Below, piece by piece: positions 7,658 through 16,795 of a DNA stretch of 36,071 bases. Below the pieces are notes generated by a model. It was not told the DNA's origin and did no database searches. It was given only the letters and a program-made list of their open reading frames with translations. This DNA is from an uncultured Alphaproteobacteria bacterium (GTDB taxonomy: Bacteria > Pseudomonadota > Alphaproteobacteria > RF32 > CAG-239): NCBI GenBank assembly GCA_944391315.1, contig CALXTD010000014.1:1-36071 (forward strand), in the 5' to 3' direction. Positions within the stretch are counted from its first letter, which is position 1. Every line of letters starts with the position of its first letter. Position numbers and translations under genes: made by a program.

Positions 7658-9094
7658 CTAAGCGCTCTTCTTTGTTGTTTTTCTTGAAGATTTTTTCTCT
7701 TCAGTTTCTTCTTCAGAAGATTCTGCTTTTGCGGCTTTAGTAGCCTTCTTAGCGGTCTTCTTAGCCGTCTTTTCTTCTTCTTCAAAGTTATACAACTCAG
7801 TTACTGAAATGATTTTTTCAGAAACATTTGCTTTAGAGATAATATGATCAATTATCTTTTCTTCAAAAATCGGAGCTTTCAAAGCTTCAACAGCCTGTTT
7901 GTTCTTCAAATAATAGTCAAACACAGCTTTTTCTTGTCCAGGATATCTTCTAGCCTCGTTCATAATAGCTTTATTAATATCATCAGCTTCGATATTGATT
8001 TTAGCGTCTTTTCCGATTTCAGACAAGACCAAGCCGAGTTTTACGCGGCGAACGGCAATGTCTTTGTATTCAGCCAAGAGCTCTTCTTCAGACTTAGCTT
8101 TTTCACTTTCATCAAGCTGATTATATTTTTTAGCCTGTTCATACTGAGATACAATGCCTTTATATTCAGCATCGACCAAGCCTTGCGGAACTTCAAAGTC
8201 ATATTCATTATCAAGAATATCAAGGAGTTGGCGTTTTAACTTCATACGAGAAGCGGCTTCGTAATCAACCTTGATTCTCTCAGCAATTTTCTTTTTCAAT
8301 TCTTCAAGGTTTTCTTCGCCCATAGATTTTGCCAATTCATCGTCAACCTTGGTTTCCTTCTTTTCACGAAGTTCTTTGATTTCTACAGCAAAAACAGCGT
8401 CTTTACCGGCCAAATCTTTGGCATGATAGTTTTCTGGGAAGGTTACTTTAACATCAACTTTATCCCCTACCTTTTTGCCAACCAGCTGGTCTTCAAATCC
8501 TGGAATAAAGGCGCCTGAACCTAACTCTAACGGATAAGCATTGCCCTTGCCGCCCTTGAATTCGACTCCATCAATTGAACCAACAAAGTCAATAACTACA
8601 GTCTCACCCTTCTTTGCGGCGCGGTCTTTTTCAACTTTAACCGTTTCACGGCGAGATTTTGCCATATAATCCAAAGCCTTATCAACTTCTTCTGCCGGAA
8701 CTTCAGCCATAAACTTTTCTAAGTTCATTTTGCTGATATCACCAAGCTTAAACTCAGGCAGAACTTCAAGAGACATTTCAAACTCAATGTCTTTGTCTTC
8801 GCCATAAGCCGTAATCTTTACGGCAGGCATCATAGCCGGACGGAGTTTTTTATCCAAAACAACTTTTTCAGAAGCTTCACGGACCATATCGTCCAAAACC
8901 TCACCCATAACCGAAGCTTTATATTTTTGCTTTAACATAGCTTTCGGTGCTTTTCCGGGGCGGAAACCCGGCAATTTTATGTTTTTTGATACCTGATTAA
9001 TCTTTTCATCAACCTTTGCGGCGACATCTGCGGCCGGAATCGATACTTTATATTCTTTTTTCAGGCCTTCTGATTTTAACTCGGTTACATTCAT
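7658..9094 (-). CDS. tig: Trigger factor (ribosome-associated chaperone, peptidyl-prolyl isomerase)
   Basis: Trigger factor binds nascent chains at the ribosome exit. The N-terminal domain carries the ribosome-binding signature NIKLPGFRPGKAP. The FKBP-like isomerase domain lies around residues 150-235 (FKGGKGNAYPLELGSG, IPGFEDQLVG), and the helical C-terminal domain follows. The last 45 residues are a Lys/Glu/Ala-rich, low-complexity tail (KKTAKKATKAAKAESSEEE), an extra beyond the usual 430-450 residues. I place the start at 9094 (MNVTELKSEGLKKEY) because the family begins there. An in-frame ATG at 9130, with AAGAGG close before it, would add twelve residues and cannot be excluded. It lies just downstream of tRNA-Leu on the same strand and may be cotranscribed with it. 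Confidence 0.93.
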   Translation of the reverse strand: MNVTELKSEGLKKEYKVSIPAADVAAKVDEKINQVSKNIKLPGFRPGKAPKAMLKQKYKASVMGEVLDDMVREASEKVVLDKKLRPAMMPAVKITAYGEDKDIEFEMSLEVLPEFKLGDISKMNLEKFMAEVPAEEVDKALDYMAKSRRETVKVEKDRAAKKGETVVIDFVGSIDGVEFKGGKGNAYPLELGSGAFIPGFEDQLVGKKVGDKVDVKVTFPENYHAKDLAGKDAVFAVEIKELREKKETKVDDELAKSMGEENLEELKKKIAERIKVDYEAASRMKLKRQLLDILDNEYDFEVPQGLVDAEYKGIVSQYEQAKKYNQLDESEKAKSEEELLAEYKDIAVRRVKLGLVLSEIGKDAKINIEADDINKAIMNEARRYPGQEKAVFDYYLKNKQAVEALKAPIFEEKIIDHIISKANVSEKIISVTELYNFEEEEKTAKKTAKKATKAAKAESSEEETEEKKSSRKTTKKSA

Positions 9095-9149
9095 GAATCT
9101 GTACTCTTTCCTTTTGTTATTATCCGACATTTTGCCTCTTACAGCAAAA

Positions 9150-9234
9150 TGGTGCAGGCGGAGAGACTCGAACTCTCACAGCTTTCGCCACCAGATCCTA
9201 AGTCTGGCGTGTCTACCAATTTCACCACGCCTGC
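9150..9234 (-). tRNA. tRNA-Leu (anticodon UAG)
   Basis: Read leftward, the gene folds into a full class II cloverleaf. The acceptor stem GCAGGCG (5' end at 9234) pairs with CGCCTGC, and the discriminator A and CCA are encoded at 9150-9153. The anticodon stem CCAGA/TCTGG carries the loop CTTAGGA, giving anticodon UAG. A long variable arm and a TTCGAGT T-loop are present. It reads CUN leucine codons. Confidence 0.95.
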
Positions 9235-9253
9235 GGTGTTTGTTATTGTCTGA

Positions 9254-9281
9254 ATAGTACATATTTTTTTATTAAAATCAA
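9254..9281 (-). promoter_or_regulatory. Possible promoter of tRNA-Leu (and trigger factor)
   Basis: Read leftward, TTGATT (9276-9281), a 16-base spacer and TACTAT (9254-9259) end about 20 bases before the mature tRNA 5' end. Confidence 0.45.
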
Positions 9282-9309
9282 GCAAAATTAACAACCCCTT
9301 TCAAAATTA

Positions 9310-9338
9310 TTGTATTATTTACCTTTATTTATTATTAT
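9310..9338 (+). promoter_or_regulatory. Promoter of the TPR lipoprotein gene
   Basis: TTGTAT (9310-9315), a 17-base spacer and TATTAT (9333-9338). Its position supports the GTG start at 9391 over any start farther upstream. Confidence 0.5.
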
Positions 9339-9390
9339 ATCTTCCAGTAATTACTCTTATTATTTCCATTCTGTCAGAAAGGAGAGACCT

Positions 9391-10632
9391 GTGTCTTTTA
9401 ATAGTCTTGCAAAATCAGCCGTTTGCACTTTTATGTTTTCAAGCCTGCTCTGCGCTTGTTCCGAATTGTCATTAGAAAGACCTAATCACAGTTGGTTTGC
9501 TGATAAATCTTATGGCACCGAAGGGCAAAATGATGCTGATTTGGCGACCGTGGCTTATTCTCAAGGAAATTTTGCCGAGGCCGAAAATTATGTTATTCAG
9601 GCTTTGACCGTTAACCCCAAAAACACTCAGGCTTTGATGGTCGGCGCTTTGGTTTATGAAAAGCTCGGCCGCCTTAACCGCGCGCGTCAATATTATGAAG
9701 ACATTATCATCATCGGCGGTGATGAAATGACTCTTCTTGGCACAGATGGCTCAACTCCCGAAAAAATGACAGAAGTTGCTCGTAAGCGTTTGCGCTTGCT
9801 TAATATGCAAATTACAGATTTTATGGTTGAAAATCATAATGGCACCATGACCTTTAATATCTCAAAAGAAGCTGCTGAGCGTCAGGGAAAATCAGCGATG
9901 GAAGAAGCGCTTTTTGTTCGCACACAGCGCTTGATTGCTAATAACCAAGCTGATTCTCAAGCCGATATTAAAGCTGTCGAAGTTCTTTTTGATGAAGGCG
10001 AAAAAAATATTGTTTCTCGCTTCCTTATCATGAATGAATTGGCTGAAAACGACATGATTACCAAGCAAGAATTTTTGGAAGCACGCGAAGCAAATATCGG
10101 CGGGTTGTTGCCTTTATCAAACCAGCCACCGGCTTTGGGAATTGATGCGCCCGTCCCTTCTCCTGATTTAATCATTGAGAGAATCAACTCTCTCAAAGAA
10201 GCTGTTGAGGCTCGTGCAATTACCCCGCAAGAATTTTCGGCTGAGCGCGACGTTATTGTTAAGGCCATTCTTCCGCCCAAGCCTCGTCAGCGCATGAAGC
10301 CCAAAGCTCCGGCAAAGGATATTCTCTCTGCGGCAAAAGATTTGCGCAAGGTTGAAGTTATTTCCGAACTTGGCTTAATTACAGACAAAGAAAAAGCTAC
10401 TGAGCAGTCTGCTATTGAAAAATCTCTCGGTATTTCTCAGTCGGCGGCTTCTCCTAAAAAAGTTGTTCTGCAAAAGGTTGAAACTCCGGTAAAGGAAACA
10501 GCAAAGCCTGCGGCAACGGAATCGACTCCGGCGACAAGCAAGACCTCCCCTGCTTCGGTTTCCGAAGATATTGAAACCGTTGAAGAAGTTCAAGTTCTTA
10601 TCCCGGAAGTTTTATCTCCTTTTGCAGAATAG
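9391..10632 (+). CDS. TPR-containing lipoprotein with SHOCT-like helical repeats, function unknown
   Basis: I do not recognise this protein beyond its parts. The start is GTG at 9391, with AAGGAG six bases upstream; the open frame runs farther up but without a ribosome site. The first 25 residues form a signal sequence ending in LCAC, a plausible lipobox, so the protein is probably anchored in a membrane facing the periplasm. Residues about 49-104 hold tetratricopeptide repeats (ATVAYSQGNFAEAENY, ALVYEKLGRLNRARQYYED). Three helical hairpins resemble the SHOCT motif (about 205-235, 261-293 and 310-346), for example LKEAVEARAITPQEFSAERD. The C-terminal 65 residues are Pro/Ala/Thr/Ser-rich and likely disordered. 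It is monocistronic, ending in a strong terminator. A scaffold role in the envelope is only a guess. Confidence 0.8.
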   Translation: MSFNSLAKSAVCTFMFSSLLCACSELSLERPNHSWFADKSYGTEGQNDADLATVAYSQGNFAEAENYVIQALTVNPKNTQALMVGALVYEKLGRLNRARQYYEDIIIIGGDEMTLLGTDGSTPEKMTEVARKRLRLLNMQITDFMVENHNGTMTFNISKEAAERQGKSAMEEALFVRTQRLIANNQADSQADIKAVEVLFDEGEKNIVSRFLIMNELAENDMITKQEFLEAREANIGGLLPLSNQPPALGIDAPVPSPDLIIERINSLKEAVEARAITPQEFSAERDVIVKAILPPKPRQRMKPKAPAKDILSAAKDLRKVEVISELGLITDKEKATEQSAIEKSLGISQSAASPKKVVLQKVETPVKETAKPAATESTPATSKTSPASVSEDIETVEEVQVLIPEVLSPFAE

Positions 10633-10653
10633 TTTTTTCTTTCATTTTCTTAT

Positions 10654-10677
10654 AAGCGGCATTATGCCGCTTTTTTT
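10654..10677 (+). terminator. Terminator of the TPR lipoprotein gene
   Basis: An 8-bp GC-rich stem (10654-10661 with 10665-10672) with a 3-base loop, followed by a T-run. Confidence 0.88.
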
Positions 10678-10788
10678 ATCTCTTGACTCTTCTTGAGAGA
10701 AAATATACTCTGCCCCTAATTAATTATTATTATGTTTTATCAATGAGGATCCGGTCATATAAGCCTCTTAAAATATTCCGGTATAATT

Positions 10789-11367
10789 ATGGATGAAATA
10801 ACCGTTATTTTTATCTTGATTGGGATTAATGTCTTCTTATTCTGTTTTGTTGTCATTGTTGCAATATGGGGCAACAATAAGACAAACAAAGAGTTATCGG
10901 GAAAAAGCGGCGTTTACAAAGGTCCTGCCGGTGAACCTCGTTGGAATGGTGAATTGCCTCTCAAAGTTGATGATTATCATCAACCTCGCTATGTTTATGA
11001 AAATCTGGTAGAGAGCACCGATTATTTGCCCCAAAACGGAAGAATTATCGGATATCGTATCAGCCCTAATCTCGTTATTCATAGCCGAGTGCAATATGGA
11101 GTCAATCCGCCTGTTCTTGCAAACTATATTCGACGATTGGGCGGAAAATTATTATCTCCTGACGAAGTCATGACTCTTTTTAATAACTGGAAAGCGGTTT
11201 CTGCCTTGCGCGTAAAGGCTGGAGATGAGCCATTAGGTAAATTTCGTTTTTGGTGCAACTCAAGAGAAGGTTTTCCTGTATGTACAAGATTTGATGATGG
11301 GTACTTCTTTTTTGAAGATATGGTTGGGTTTGGAAAATTTTATGCTTCCCTTATTCTAAAGAGATAG
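10789..11367 (+). CDS. Membrane-anchored protein of unknown function
   Basis: A 192-residue protein I do not recognise. Residues 5-27 (VIFILIGINVFLFCFVVIVAIWG) form one transmembrane segment. The rest is soluble, with a Tyr/Arg-rich central part (YHQPRYVYENL, RIIGYRISPNLVIHSR) and a C-terminal part rich in aromatic residues (FRFWCNSREGF, DDGYFFFEDM). No ribosome binding site is evident before the ATG, so the exact start is less sure, although the N-terminal anchor supports it. The gene stands alone between two terminators. Confidence 0.65.
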   Translation: MDEITVIFILIGINVFLFCFVVIVAIWGNNKTNKELSGKSGVYKGPAGEPRWNGELPLKVDDYHQPRYVYENLVESTDYLPQNGRIIGYRISPNLVIHSRVQYGVNPPVLANYIRRLGGKLLSPDEVMTLFNNWKAVSALRVKAGDEPLGKFRFWCNSREGFPVCTRFDDGYFFFEDMVGFGKFYASLILKR

Positions 11368-11380
11368 TCTATATTCTTAA

Positions 11381-11407
11381 ACGACAGGTTTTACCCTGTC
11401 GTTTTTT
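11381..11407 (+). terminator. Terminator after the gene at 10789
   Basis: An 8-bp stem (11381-11388 with 11395-11402) with a 6-base loop, followed by six or so T. Confidence 0.88.
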
Positions 11408-11433
11408 CTTTGAAAAAAAACATGGCAAGCAAA

Positions 11434-11462
11434 TTGACTCTTTGCTTCGACCATGCTATTTT
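11434..11462 (+). promoter_or_regulatory. Promoter of the small secreted protein gene at 11498
   Basis: TTGACT (11434-11439), a 17-base spacer and TATTTT (11457-11462), about 35 bases before the preferred ATG. Confidence 0.5.
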
Positions 11463-11497
11463 TGCTTCAGTTTATGAATTATTTTAATTTTATAATT

Positions 11498-11863
11498 ATG
11501 AAGCATATTTTTATTTTAACGGCTTTGCTCTTTTCTATGCCATTTTGTCTTTCGGCGAAAAAGGTTAATGACACTTTAGCCATCGTTAAAATTTCCAGAG
11601 AGATTATTGTCAAACGCGGAAATATTGCTGGAGGAAGGAGATATATTAATTTTCTTTTGGAAGACGGGCGTGTGGTGGTTTTGGAAGACATAAAAAAAGA
11701 CCTCAAATCAAACGAGCCTATGTCTGACAAAGGTCGGATTTATAAAAATGGCATAAAAGAAGGTGCTTTTAAGACAACTTTATCTACATGGAAAAAAGCT
11801 TATAGCGGGAAAAAAGTTGTTATTCGTTCTCGTGGGCGCAAGTATCGTTGCTATCTTCTTTAA
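11498..11863 (+). CDS. Small basic secreted protein, function unknown
   Basis: From the ATG at 11498 the product has 121 residues and begins with a clear signal peptide (MKHIFILTALLFSMPFCLSA, cleavage before KKVND). An upstream in-frame ATG at 11453 would put a hydrophobic extension in front of it and would lie within the promoter, so I reject it. The mature part is about 100 residues and Lys/Arg-rich (KKAYSGKKVVIRSRGRKYRCYLL), with a probable beta-hairpin RYINFLLEDGRVVVLEDI. I see no known domain. It is monocistronic, with its own promoter and terminator. Confidence 0.65.
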   Translation: MKHIFILTALLFSMPFCLSAKKVNDTLAIVKISREIIVKRGNIAGGRRYINFLLEDGRVVVLEDIKKDLKSNEPMSDKGRIYKNGIKEGAFKTTLSTWKKAYSGKKVVIRSRGRKYRCYLL

Positions 11864-11878
11864 GAAGATTTTTTATTT

Positions 11879-11905
11879 AAGGCAGTTTTGGGACTGCCTT
11901 TTTTT
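11879..11905 (+). terminator. Terminator after the gene at 11498
   Basis: An 8-bp stem (11879-11886 with 11893-11900) with a 6-base loop, running into seven T. Confidence 0.88.
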
Positions 11906-11988
11906 GTTTTCTTTTTGCTTGCAATCTTGTTTCTTTTGCGTTAAAAAGGCTCTAAATCTTAATCTTTTATCTTAATGAGTTTTTATAA

Positions 11989-13578
11989 ATGGCTGATAAT
12001 AAAGTAAATCCGCGCAAATGTTTTGCGATTATTTCTCACCCTGATGCCGGTAAGACTACCTTGACCGAAAAGTTGTTGCTGTTTGGTGGCGCTATTCAAC
12101 AAGCCGGCGCGGTTAAAGCCCGCGGTGAAGCACGTCATGCTCGTTCCGACTGGATGAAAGTTGAGCAAGAGCGTGGTATTTCCGTGGCTTCTTCGGTCAT
12201 GAACTTTGATTATAACGGCGTTACTTTTAATCTTCTTGATACACCGGGTCACGAGGACTTTTCAGAAGACACCTATCGTGTTTTAACTGCGGTTGACTCG
12301 GCCGTTATGGTGCTTGATTCGGCAAAAGGTATTGAAACGCAAACAAAGAAATTATTTGAAGTTTGTCGTTTGCGCAATGTGCCTATTCTCACCTTTATCA
12401 ACAAACTTGACCGCGAAGGGCTTGATCCTTTTGTTTTGCTTGATGATATTGAAAAAACACTTGCCTTAGACGTCACTCCCGCAAGCTGGCCTATCGGAAT
12501 GGGCAAAGATTTTCTTGGTTGTTACGACCTCTTTAACGACCGCCTTATCCTGATGAACAAGACCGGTGACAAATCAACCATAAACGCAACTATTGAAACT
12601 TGCGAAGGGCTTGACGACCCAAAACTTGATAAGCTTCTGCCCGATTATGCCGTGGCTAAGCTTCGTGAAGACGTCACTATGGTTCGCGAGCTTTGTCCGG
12701 CGTTTGATTTGGACCTTTATCTGGCCGGTGCACTTACACCTGTCTTTTTCGGCAGTGCCATCAATAACTTCGGTGTACGCGAAATCTTGGAAGGTTTGCA
12801 TGAAATTGCGCCTTTGCCGCGTCCACACCCTGCCCTTGAGCGCATGGTTTCTCCCGATGAGAAAAAAGTTTCGGGCTTTGTCTTCAAAATTCAAGCGAAT
12901 ATGGATCCTAAGCACCGCGACCGTATTGCCTTTATGCGTCTTTGTTCTGGTCATTTCAAACGCGGAATGACGTTGACTCAGGTTCGTACCGGAAAAGGGA
13001 TTAAAATTCCGACACCGGTTATGTTTATGGCACAAGATCGCGAGCTGGCCGAAGATGCTTATGCAGGCGATATTATCGGTATTCCTAACCATGGTCAGCT
13101 GCGTATCGGTGACACTCTCACCGAAGGCGAAAAGCTCAACTTTACCGGAATTCCGAGTTTTGCGCCGGAACTGTTGAAATCCGTTCGCGCGCTTGACCCG
13201 CTTAAATCAAAACATCTCGGCAACGCCTTAATGCAGATTGCCGAAGAAGGTGGTGCGTCTGTCTTTAAGCCGATGAGCGGCGGCGAATGGATTGTCGGTG
13301 TGGTCGGTGCCTTGCAATTTGAAGTTATGGCTGACCGTATCAAAAACGAGTTTAACATCCCCGTTCTATTTGAACCGACACAATATTACACCGCAAGGTG
13401 GGTTGATTCCGACGACAAGGCTCAGTTGGAAAAATTCCAAAACACCAACCAAATTTCTTTGGCTCAGGACCATGACAATGCGCTTGTCTTTTTGGCACGC
13501 AATGCTTGGCACCTGAACAAAACTCAAGAGGATTTTCCTCATCTGAAATTTATGAAAACGCGAGAAATGTTTAAGTAA
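11989..13578 (+). CDS. prfC: Peptide chain release factor 3 (GTPase)
   Basis: RF3 is a translational GTPase that removes RF1 and RF2 from the ribosome after termination. The G domain shows G1 SHPDAGKTTLTE, the switch I region with VEQERGISVASS, G3 DTPGHEDFSEDTYR and G4 INKLDREG. Domains II and III follow (SGFVFKIQANMDPKHRDRIAFMR, VVGALQFEVM). The insertion AVKARGEARHARSDWM after G1 is typical of RF3 and sets it apart from EF-G. Length (529) is standard. The ribosome binding site before the ATG is weak. The gene is monocistronic, ending in a strong terminator that separates it from the convergent comEC. Confidence 0.95.
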   Translation: MADNKVNPRKCFAIISHPDAGKTTLTEKLLLFGGAIQQAGAVKARGEARHARSDWMKVEQERGISVASSVMNFDYNGVTFNLLDTPGHEDFSEDTYRVLTAVDSAVMVLDSAKGIETQTKKLFEVCRLRNVPILTFINKLDREGLDPFVLLDDIEKTLALDVTPASWPIGMGKDFLGCYDLFNDRLILMNKTGDKSTINATIETCEGLDDPKLDKLLPDYAVAKLREDVTMVRELCPAFDLDLYLAGALTPVFFGSAINNFGVREILEGLHEIAPLPRPHPALERMVSPDEKKVSGFVFKIQANMDPKHRDRIAFMRLCSGHFKRGMTLTQVRTGKGIKIPTPVMFMAQDRELAEDAYAGDIIGIPNHGQLRIGDTLTEGEKLNFTGIPSFAPELLKSVRALDPLKSKHLGNALMQIAEEGGASVFKPMSGGEWIVGVVGALQFEVMADRIKNEFNIPVLFEPTQYYTARWVDSDDKAQLEKFQNTNQISLAQDHDNALVFLARNAWHLNKTQEDFPHLKFMKTREMFK

Positions 13579-13588
13579 AACTTTTATT

Positions 13589-13612
13589 AGAGGGCTTAAT
13601 GCCCTCTTTTTT
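13589..13612 (+). terminator. Terminator of prfC
   Basis: A perfect 7-bp GC-rich stem (13589-13595 with 13601-13607) with a 5-base loop, followed by a T-run that overlaps the end of comEC. Confidence 0.88.
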
Positions 13613-15614
13613 ATTCATTCCACAGGCGGTGGCCGATGTATTCCCTTACTGTATCAATCTTTATTTTATCTGCGTTGATATAAATTGAAGCACCTAATGA
13701 TTGTTGGCTGTCAAACGGTTTGCCGTCGATTTCAATTCCCTTATTTTTGATGATATTTACTTTATTTTTATAAAGGCATTGATTGTCTGCACAAGTCATA
13801 TTCAGCCAATTTTTATTCTCTGCTTTGCCCTTGGTGATTTTGGTCAGCTCTTTCTTTTGTTGTTTGCTGAGTTCGGGACTTGAGGTCTTATCAAGCCATA
13901 TTTGCTTCACAAAATATTTTCCGCGGCTCGGCAGAACCACCATATCTCCTTGCTCGGCTTTAACCGCAACAGCTTTGCCGCTGGCATCAACCAAGACATC
14001 GGGAACTTTGGTGGTTATCATACTCATGGCGCCGATGATAATTGCTATCCAGCCGAAATGACGCCATTTCTTTTGCCATACACATAGCCACAAGCCGCCA
14101 TAAACAATCGCGACTAATCCCCATAGCGGCATGGATAAAACCGGCAAGCCCGCGTGCGGCAAAGAGGCGACCTTGGCGGTGATGTCGTTCACCAGCCCTA
14201 TCCCCTTCCCTAGAACAATCAGAGCGTAATAATCAAGCCCCAATGGCATCAGCAGCATGACAACCAAAATGGAGGGCATAATCCACAAGCCGATTATCGG
14301 ACCGGCCAATAAATTTCCGATTGTCGTATATATTGCAATCTTGTTAAAATGATATATTGAAAAAGGCAACGTCGCAACGCTGGCGATAAAATCCGAAACC
14401 AAGATTCCGATGATATAGGCTTTGCATAAGGCAAAAAATCCACTTTTTTGTTCTCTATGAATCAAGCCTTTCCAGCTGCTTTCATAAAAAGCAATTAAAG
14501 CTACAACCGCGGCAAAAGACATTTGAAAACTGGCGCCAATCAAGGCCTGCGGCGTTATCAACAAGACGATGATAGCTGCCCAGCTGATTGTTCTCATGGA
14601 AATAGCTTGCCGGCTAAACATGATTCCGAGCAAGACTATAAAAGTCATGATAAAAGCTCGTTGTGTCGGAATGGCGCCGCCGGATATGGCCAAATAAATC
14701 GCGCTCAATATGACCGCTATAATCGCCGATATTTTCTTTGAATCTACCCTTAGCGCTAAAGGCGGAATGGCCGCGATAATTGAGCGCACCAGCAAAAACA
14801 TAAATCCGGCCAGCATGCTCATGTGCAAGCCTGATATGGACAAGAAATGCGCCAAGCCCGAATTTTGATAATCTTCGGTAATTTTATCGCTAATACCAAA
14901 GCGTTCGCCGGCGATTAAGGCGGTTGCAATGCCGGCTTCATCTGCAGGTAAAACGCTTTCAATCCTGTTTACGATTTTGCTTCTTATCTTTTCAATGAGA
15001 GGCTTGTTTTCTCCCGACTTATCTTCGCCAAGCTTAAAGGTTCGGCTCAAGGCAAAGCCCGTGCCGTTTATGCCGTCAAAAAAGGTTTTTCTATCAAACT
15101 GATAGCCGCCAACCATCACGGCCGGAGACGGTGCGCTTACTCTTGCCGCTAATTCAACCTCATCGCCGATATTAAAGCTTTCTTTCTTGGACTGGAGGGT
15201 TATTTTATATCGGCCTTTTATTTCGTTTCCGTCAAAGTCTTTCATCTGAGTCAGAACAAGTCGTTGCTTGCCTTTGCTGTTATAGTCAAGCTCTTCAACC
15301 GTGCCGGAAATATATAAATCTTGCTCTGTTTTTACCTGCACCTGTTTTGAAAGGTAAACGGCCTTTAACTGCATATAGCCAAAGCCGAAAGCAATGAGGC
15401 TGATTAAGCCGATGATTATCAGCGCGCTTCGGTGGTGTCTTAAGATTATGGCGGCGAATACTAAAGCTTCCCATCCGCCTAGTGTCAGCCATAGTGACGG
15501 CTCTTGCGGCAGAACAAAATACAGACCTATTCCGCTGGCAAACAAAACCGCCAGCCACGGAAACCAGCGTTCCCGCTCTTGATACAATCTCTCTTTTAAT
15601 TCTTCGCCTATCAT
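13611..15614 (-). CDS. comEC: ComEC/Rec2-type DNA internalisation channel protein
   Basis: ComEC is the inner-membrane channel for single-stranded DNA in natural transformation. The 667-residue protein has three N-terminal membrane helices, a soluble OB-like domain (DUF4131 type, about residues 90-190), then the competence core with the signature FLSISGLHMSMLAG near residue 255, GGAIPTQRAFIMTF, and many membrane segments to about residue 520. The C-terminal region (VDASGKAVAVKAEQGD onward) is short and lacks a complete metallo-beta-lactamase domain with HxHxDH, as in many alphaproteobacterial members. Its ATG overlaps the lpxB stop by four bases (ATGA), so translation is probably coupled. No other competence genes are in view. 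Confidence 0.88.
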   Translation of the reverse strand: MIGEELKERLYQERERWFPWLAVLFASGIGLYFVLPQEPSLWLTLGGWEALVFAAIILRHHRSALIIIGLISLIAFGFGYMQLKAVYLSKQVQVKTEQDLYISGTVEELDYNSKGKQRLVLTQMKDFDGNEIKGRYKITLQSKKESFNIGDEVELAARVSAPSPAVMVGGYQFDRKTFFDGINGTGFALSRTFKLGEDKSGENKPLIEKIRSKIVNRIESVLPADEAGIATALIAGERFGISDKITEDYQNSGLAHFLSISGLHMSMLAGFMFLLVRSIIAAIPPLALRVDSKKISAIIAVILSAIYLAISGGAIPTQRAFIMTFIVLLGIMFSRQAISMRTISWAAIIVLLITPQALIGASFQMSFAAVVALIAFYESSWKGLIHREQKSGFFALCKAYIIGILVSDFIASVATLPFSIYHFNKIAIYTTIGNLLAGPIIGLWIMPSILVVMLLMPLGLDYYALIVLGKGIGLVNDITAKVASLPHAGLPVLSMPLWGLVAIVYGGLWLCVWQKKWRHFGWIAIIIGAMSMITTKVPDVLVDASGKAVAVKAEQGDMVVLPSRGKYFVKQIWLDKTSSPELSKQQKKELTKITKGKAENKNWLNMTCADNQCLYKNKVNIIKNKGIEIDGKPFDSQQSLGASIYINADKIKIDTVREYIGHRLWNE

Positions 15615-16795
15615 TCTTTTCTAGGGTTGATTAAATTCCATATTATTTCGGCCGCATTTTCACTCGGTGTGTGTTCGCCTTGCCCCAAAATCTCACGAAC
15701 TTTTTTAAAGCCTTCCATTTGGCGGTCATACCATTCGCCCTCTTTGTTCAAAAAAGGTTTTATGTAGCTGCAAATGCTTGCCGGAACGCAACGCTCTTGC
15801 AATAACTCAGGCACAATCTCTCGCCCTAACAAGATGTTTGATAAATTTACAAACTGAATTTTTAAAAACTTTTTAGCGAGTAGAGCTGTCAGCGGTGATA
15901 CCTTATAAGCAATAATATGCGGCACATCGCAAATAGCCAATTCTAAGGCAACCGTACCTGAAGCGGCGATTGCGGTTGATGATGCTCGAAAAGCGCCGTA
16001 GCGGTCGTTTTGTGTTTCAACAATCAGAATCTTTTCGCCGCTTTGCTTTACCATTTCTTTAACTTGCTTAGCAACGGTTTTTACCGTCGGTATTACAAAG
16101 AACAAATCTTTTTCTTCGGCTTTTAATTTTTTGATTGTTTCTAAAAATGTCGGCAAGAGTTTTGATACCTCGGTTTTTCTTGACCCCGGCAAAACCGTAA
16201 CAACTCTTTCTTTCGGATTGATATTATATTTTTTACGAAATTCTTCGGCGTTTGCATGAACAACCGGACTTTCGATTACCGGATGTCCGACAAACTCGGT
16301 TTGCAAATTATATGGCGTAAAATATTTCGGCTCATAGGGGAACAACGTTAGCAGCAAGTCGATGTATTTATACATGGTTCTGGCTCTTTTTTTCTTCCAT
16401 GCCCAGACTTGCGGCGCAACGTAATGAACTTGTGGAATACCTAATTTTTTCTTGCGCAAAGCCTTATGAATCCGGCTTGAAAAACTCCAACTGTCAATAG
16501 TTATGACCACATCCGGCTTTATTTCTTCTATATTTTTTACAGTTTGCTTAATTAAGCCCAAAATTTTTGGAATACTCGGTATCACTTCGGCCAAGCCCAT
16601 TACCGCCAAGTCCGAAATATCAAACAGTGACTTTAAGCCTTCGGCTTCCATGGTTTCGCCGCCAACGCCGTAAAACAAAACCTCATTGCCGTATTTTGCC
16701 TTCATGGCTTTCATCAGTCTTGAACCAAGCAAGTCACCAGAAGGTTCTCCGGCTATCAGATATATTTTTTTCTTTTGATTATTTTGCGAATTCAC
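15611..16795 (-). CDS. lpxB: Lipid-A-disaccharide synthase
   Basis: LpxB joins UDP-2,3-diacylglucosamine and lipid X to form lipid A disaccharide at the inner membrane. The 394-residue protein shows the GT19 family features IAGEPSGDLLGSRLM at the N-terminus, HYVAPQVWAWKKKR, VLPGSRKTEVSKLLP and ASGTVALELAICDVPHIIAYK. The start is GTG at 16795, with AGGAG about nine bases upstream. The first 17 bases overlap the end of lpxI, and the stop overlaps the comEC start. LpxI makes the donor-side substrate lipid X, so the two neighbours catalyse consecutive steps. Confidence 0.95.
   Translation of the reverse strand: MNSQNNQKKKIYLIAGEPSGDLLGSRLMKAMKAKYGNEVLFYGVGGETMEAEGLKSLFDISDLAVMGLAEVIPSIPKILGLIKQTVKNIEEIKPDVVITIDSWSFSSRIHKALRKKKLGIPQVHYVAPQVWAWKKKRARTMYKYIDLLLTLFPYEPKYFTPYNLQTEFVGHPVIESPVVHANAEEFRKKYNINPKERVVTVLPGSRKTEVSKLLPTFLETIKKLKAEEKDLFFVIPTVKTVAKQVKEMVKQSGEKILIVETQNDRYGAFRASSTAIAASGTVALELAICDVPHIIAYKVSPLTALLAKKFLKIQFVNLSNILLGREIVPELLQERCVPASICSYIKPFLNKEGEWYDRQMEGFKKVREILGQGEHTPSENAAEIIWNLINPRKE

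Noticed and set aside
12574..13092. A 172-codon open frame opposite prfC
   Set aside because: It is fully antisense to a well-supported gene, has no recognisable domain and no ribosome binding site; it is a shadow of coding periodicity.
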